A stretch of 64,000 nt of DNA, taken from the NCBI RefSeq assembly GCF_947498095.1, contig NZ_CANMJE010000001.1, positions 186,001-250,000 on the forward strand, given 5' to 3'. A program made the position numbers and the translations under genes. Origin of the DNA: an uncultured Shimia sp. Its GTDB lineage: Bacteria; Pseudomonadota; Alphaproteobacteria; Rhodobacterales; Rhodobacteraceae. Shown piece after piece: positions 61,174-64,000 of this stretch (positions are counted from its first letter, which is position 1; the number at the start of each line of letters is the position of its first letter). The notes below the pieces were generated by a model. The model was not told the DNA's origin. It was given only the letters and a program-made list of their open reading frames with translations, and ran no database searches.

Positions 61174-63102
61174 TTACGCCCGCTTTGACCCGATCTGGGC
61201 AATGCCCAGCGCGTCGAGAACCTTGGCCTCGATCTGCTCGGCATTCATTGCGGCCACATCGTACATGTCTCGTGGGCTGGCCTGATCTACAAAGATGTCC
61301 GGCAGCACCATTGAGCGGAATTTCAGCCCCTGATCAAAGACACCATTCTCGGCCAAAAGCTGCGCGACGTGACTGCCAAAGCCGCCAATTGCACCTTCTT
61401 CGATGGTGATCAGCGCTTCGTGGTCATGGGCCAGTGACAAGATCATCTCTTGGTCTAGTGGCTTGGCAAATCGCGCATCGGCGATGGTGGGCGTAATGCC
61501 TTTGGCGGCCAAGGCTTCGCCGGCCTTTTTGACTTCGTCCAGCCGGGTTCCCAGTGACAGGAGCGCAACGCGTTTGCCGTTCTGGATCATGCGGCCCTTG
61601 CCGATCTCGAGTGGTTCGCCGCGCTCTGGCATATCAACGCCGACGCCTTCGCCGCGCGGATAGCGGAATGCGATGGGGCCGTCATCATGGGCAGCGGCGG
61701 TGGCCACCATATGCACCAGCTCGGCCTCGTCCGCGGCGGCCATCACGACCATTCCGGGCAGATTAGACAGGTAAGCGATGTCAAACGATCCGGCATGGGT
61801 CGCACCATCAGCGCCAACAAGTCCAGCGCGGTCGATGGCAAAGCGCACGGGCAGGCGTTGAATCGCGACGTCATGTACAACCTGATCATAGCCGCGCTGA
61901 AGGAAGGTCGAATACATTGCGCAAAAGGGTTTCATGCCGCCTGCGGCCAGAGCCGCGGCAAAGGTCACGCCATGTTGCTCGGCAATCGCAACGTCAAAAC
62001 ACCGGCTGGGATAGCGTTCGGCAAAGAGGTTCAGCCCGGTCCCGTCGGGCATTGCCGCGGTCACAGCGCAAATCTTGTCGTCGCGGGCGGCTTCGTCCAC
62101 CAGCGCATTGCCAAAGACCGAGGTATACGACGGCGCGTTGGACGGTGCCTTGTGCTGTTTGCCCGTCAGAACATCAAACTTGGCGGTGGCATGTCCCCGA
62201 TCACGGGCATTTTCGGCGGGTGCATAGCCTTTGCCCTTTTTGGTGATGATATGCAGCATCACCGGCCCTGTGGCGCGTTGATGGATGGTCCGCAAGACGG
62301 GCAAAAGCTGCTCCATATCGTGACCGTCGATGGGGCCGATGTAAGAAAACCCCAGTTCCTCGAACAGGGTGCCGCCAACGGCCATCCCCTTGATCATTTC
62401 CTTGGCGCGCTTGGCGCCTTCGCGGAAAGGCTCCGGCAACAAAGAAACAGCCCCTTTGGCGGCGGCTTTCAGCTCTTGGAACGGGTCCCCGGCATAAAGC
62501 CGCGAGAGATAAGCTGACATCGCGCCAACCGGCGGCGCAATCGACATGTCGTTGTCGTTCAGAACGACCAACAGCCGCTTGTCGAGATGTCCGGCATTGT
62601 TCATCGCCTCATAGGCCATGCCAGCGCTGATCGACCCATCACCGATCACGGCAATCGCGTCACCCAGTCCACCCTCGCACTCCCCACCCAGATCGCGTGC
62701 GACGGCAAAACCTAGGGCGGCTGAAATTGAGGTCGAAGAGTGCGCGGCACCGAACGGGTCATAGACACTCTCGCTGCGCTTGGTGAAACCAGACAGCCCG
62801 TCCCTTTGACGAAGGGTGCGAATACGATCACGCCGACCGGTTAGAATTTTGTGCGGGTAACACTGGTGTCCGACATCCCAGATGATCTTATCCCGCGGCG
62901 TGTCAAACACGGCGTGCAAGGCCACGGTCAGCTCGACAACACCCAGACCAGCGCCCAAATGCCCACCAGTTTCTGACACCGCCGACACGGTCTCTGCGCG
63001 TAGCTCATGCGCCAACTGTGTCAGTTCTGCATCGCTGAACTGTTTCAGATCCGCAGGGCGATCAACTTTGTCCAGCAGTGGGGTTTCGGGTTTGGCCGAC
63101 AT
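61174..63102 (-). CDS. dxs: 1-deoxy-D-xylulose-5-phosphate synthase
   Basis: The 642-residue transketolase-family enzyme has the His in [17 protein letters not shown], the ThDP motif [17 protein letters not shown] to [10 protein letters not shown], and the C-terminal transketolase domain with [16 protein letters not shown], and [15 protein letters not shown]. It condenses pyruvate with glyceraldehyde-3-phosphate as the first step of the MEP isoprenoid pathway. It lies 18 nt downstream of ispA; the two are one transcription unit. Confidence 0.97.
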   Translation of the reverse strand: MSAKPETPLLDKVDRPADLKQFSDAELTQLAHELRAETVSAVSETGGHLGAGLGVVELTVALHAVFDTPRDKIIWDVGHQCYPHKILTGRRDRIRTLRQRDGLSGFTKRSESVYDPFGAAHSSTSISAALGFAVARDLGGECEGGLGDAIAVIGDGSISAGMAYEAMNNAGHLDKRLLVVLNDNDMSIAPPVGAMSAYLSRLYAGDPFQELKAAAKGAVSLLPEPFREGAKRAKEMIKGMAVGGTLFEELGFSYIGPIDGHDMEQLLPVLRTIHQRATGPVMLHIITKKGKGYAPAENARDRGHATAKFDVLTGKQHKAPSNAPSYTSVFGNALVDEAARDDKICAVTAAMPDGTGLNLFAERYPSRCFDVAIAEQHGVTFAAALAAGGMKPFCAMYSTFLQRGYDQVVHDVAIQRLPVRFAIDRAGLVGADGATHAGSFDIAYLSNLPGMVVMAAADEAELVHMVATAAAHDDGPIAFRYPRGEGVGVDMPERGEPLEIGKGRMIQNGKRVALLSLGTRLDEVKKAGEALAAKGITPTIADARFAKPLDQEMILSLAHDHEALITIEEGAIGGFGSHVAQLLAENGVFDQGLKFRSMVLPDIFVDQASPRDMYDVAAMNAEQIEAKVLDALGIAQIGSKRA

Positions 63103-63120
63103 CTGTCGCCCTTTCTGTCT

Positions 63121-63990
63121 TTAACTGTCGCGGGCAATAACGAAACGGGCCGCCTCCCGCAAGGTATCTGCCTGACCACCATACATGTCGAGCGCTGTGC
63201 AGGCATCCTCCACGAGGTCGCGGGCGCGGCGTTTCGCACCCTCAAGACCCAAGAGCGAGACAAAGGTCGCTTTGCCGGCATCAGCATCTTTTCCCACGGC
63301 TTTGCCGACCGTGGCGGCATCGCCTTCAATATCCAAGATGTCGTCGGCAATCTGGAAAGCAAGACCAAGATCTTCTGCATAGCGCTGCAGGGGGGCGGTA
63401 TCTGACTCTGCCATGACCGCTCCGGCCGTGGCCGACCACGCGATAAGTGCGCCGGTTTTGCCGGCCTGAAGCCGGGTGATTTCCTCGAGCGTCAAAGCCG
63501 TGGTGGCGGTTTCGGCCGCAATATCCAGCGCCTGCCCCAGAACCATGCCCTGGACCCCTGCGGCGCGGGCCAACCGAACGGTCAACTCGGCGCGAATGGC
63601 AGGGTTCGGGTGGCAATCTTGGTGGCTCACGCATTCAAAGGCAAAGCACTGCAAGGCGTCGCCCGCCAGAACGGCGGTGGTTTCGTCCCACTTTACATGC
63701 ACCGTGGGCTGGCCGCGGCGCAGATCATCGTCATCCATGCAGGGCAGGTCGTCATGCACGAGCGAATAGGCATGCATGGCCTCGATCGCTGTCGCGGGCC
63801 AGATCGACAAAGATGGGTCAACGCCGTGCAAACGGGCGCTTTCCATCACCAGAAACGCCCGCAGCCGTTTTCCACCCGCACTGGCATAATGCATAGCTTG
63901 CGCGACAGGTAACGCACCAAATGGCGCCATCGTGGCGTCCAGATGGGACTGCACCTGTGCCGCAACGTCTTTCAGGCAAGTCTGGAACAT
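63121..63990 (-). CDS. ispA: Farnesyl/geranyl diphosphate synthase
   Basis: The 289-residue polyprenyl synthase has the first Asp-rich motif DDLPCMDDDD, GKRLRAFL for diphosphate binding, and the second motif FQIADDILDIEGD. Size and motifs fit the short-chain synthase that makes C15 (or C10) diphosphates. It precedes dxs on the same strand. The ATG at 63990 directly follows an in-frame TAA, possibly the stop of xseB, the usual upstream neighbour; too little sequence remains to confirm. Confidence 0.93.
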   Translation of the reverse strand: MFQTCLKDVAAQVQSHLDATMAPFGALPVAQAMHYASAGGKRLRAFLVMESARLHGVDPSLSIWPATAIEAMHAYSLVHDDLPCMDDDDLRRGQPTVHVKWDETTAVLAGDALQCFAFECVSHQDCHPNPAIRAELTVRLARAAGVQGMVLGQALDIAAETATTALTLEEITRLQAGKTGALIAWSATAGAVMAESDTAPLQRYAEDLGLAFQIADDILDIEGDAATVGKAVGKDADAGKATFVSLLGLEGAKRRARDLVEDACTALDMYGGQADTLREAARFVIARDS

Positions 63991-64000
63991 TTAGAGACCT

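Noticed and set aside
1-64000. tRNA, rRNA, CRISPR, transposon, prophage or anti-phage genes
   Set aside because: I looked for cloverleaf-like segments, regularly spaced repeats, transposase or integrase motifs and found none. Gene families and strand pattern read as ordinary core chromosome.

Overview
The window is a dense stretch of chromosome from an alphaproteobacterium, most probably a marine Rhodobacteraceae (Roseobacter-group) species. The pointers are the protein families and their order: ftsK with lolA, the Trm112/LON/YbbN run, dxs with ispA, a roseobacter-type bacterial sodium channel, and dimethylglycine-dehydrogenase-like enzymes. This assignment is an inference from family resemblance; no marker rRNA is present. 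I recognise about 67 protein genes. No gap between genes exceeds about 225 bases, and I found no tRNA, rRNA, CRISPR array, insertion sequence or phage gene.

Layout. 1-5.1 kb (minus strand): a dimethylglycine/sarcosine dehydrogenase-like enzyme cut by the window edge, a GFA-fold protein, an XRE-cupin regulator with a striking nested dyad upstream, a free methionine sulfoxide reductase and a thiolase. 5.3-8.2 kb (plus): a STAS/RsbW-type pair, gamma-glutamyltransferase and a rhodanese. 8.2-22.9 kb: housekeeping genes, including hspQ, an AEC transporter, a lipoprotein transglycosylase, lolA, ftsK, an aminotransferase, an amidase, a UbiH-like hydroxylase, Trm112, LON-domain protein, YbbN thioredoxin, xthA, adenosine kinase and nth. 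22.9-27.4 kb: an envelope group with a sterol-desaturase-family hydroxylase, its TetR neighbour with a perfect palindromic operator, a voltage-gated sodium channel, a fatty acid desaturase and a porin. 27.5-37.4 kb: Ada-type repair protein, OmpA lipoprotein, FMN reductase, a FAS1-like dehydratase, a physically split MnmC pair, a large lytic transglycosylase and dapA.

37.5-45.4 kb: a radical-SAM sulfatase-maturase-like enzyme, a cytosolic RdhA/QueG-like iron-sulfur protein, a thioredoxin/CcdA relay, two transporters, an ECF sigma factor with an NTF2-like partner, and HU. 45.5-51 kb: AMP nucleosidase and adenine deaminase overlap by 4 nt and form a purine-salvage unit, followed by an amidohydrolase. 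51-53.8 kb: a LysR regulator faces a class II aldolase across a perfect LysR box. 53.8-59.6 kb: a GlxA-type regulator faces an operon of acyl-CoA dehydrogenase, ADP-forming acyl-CoA synthetase, DJ-1-like protein and a close CaiD homologue. This resembles a carnitine or gamma-butyrobetaine CoA pathway. The window closes with a methyltransferase, an NAD-dependent epimerase-like protein, dxs and ispA.

The carnitine-type operon and the dimethylglycine-dehydrogenase-like gene could serve the same catabolic flow (carnitine to glycine betaine to dimethylglycine to sarcosine). That link is inferred from families only. Regulatory structure supported directly by the sequence includes the TetR operator, the LysR box, the nested dyad, several intrinsic terminators, and a 35-nt intergenic repeat in three copies, two of which face each other as a long hairpin. 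Start codons were moved from the longest frame wherever an internal ATG with a better Shine-Dalgarno sequence or family-typical N-terminus was visible.
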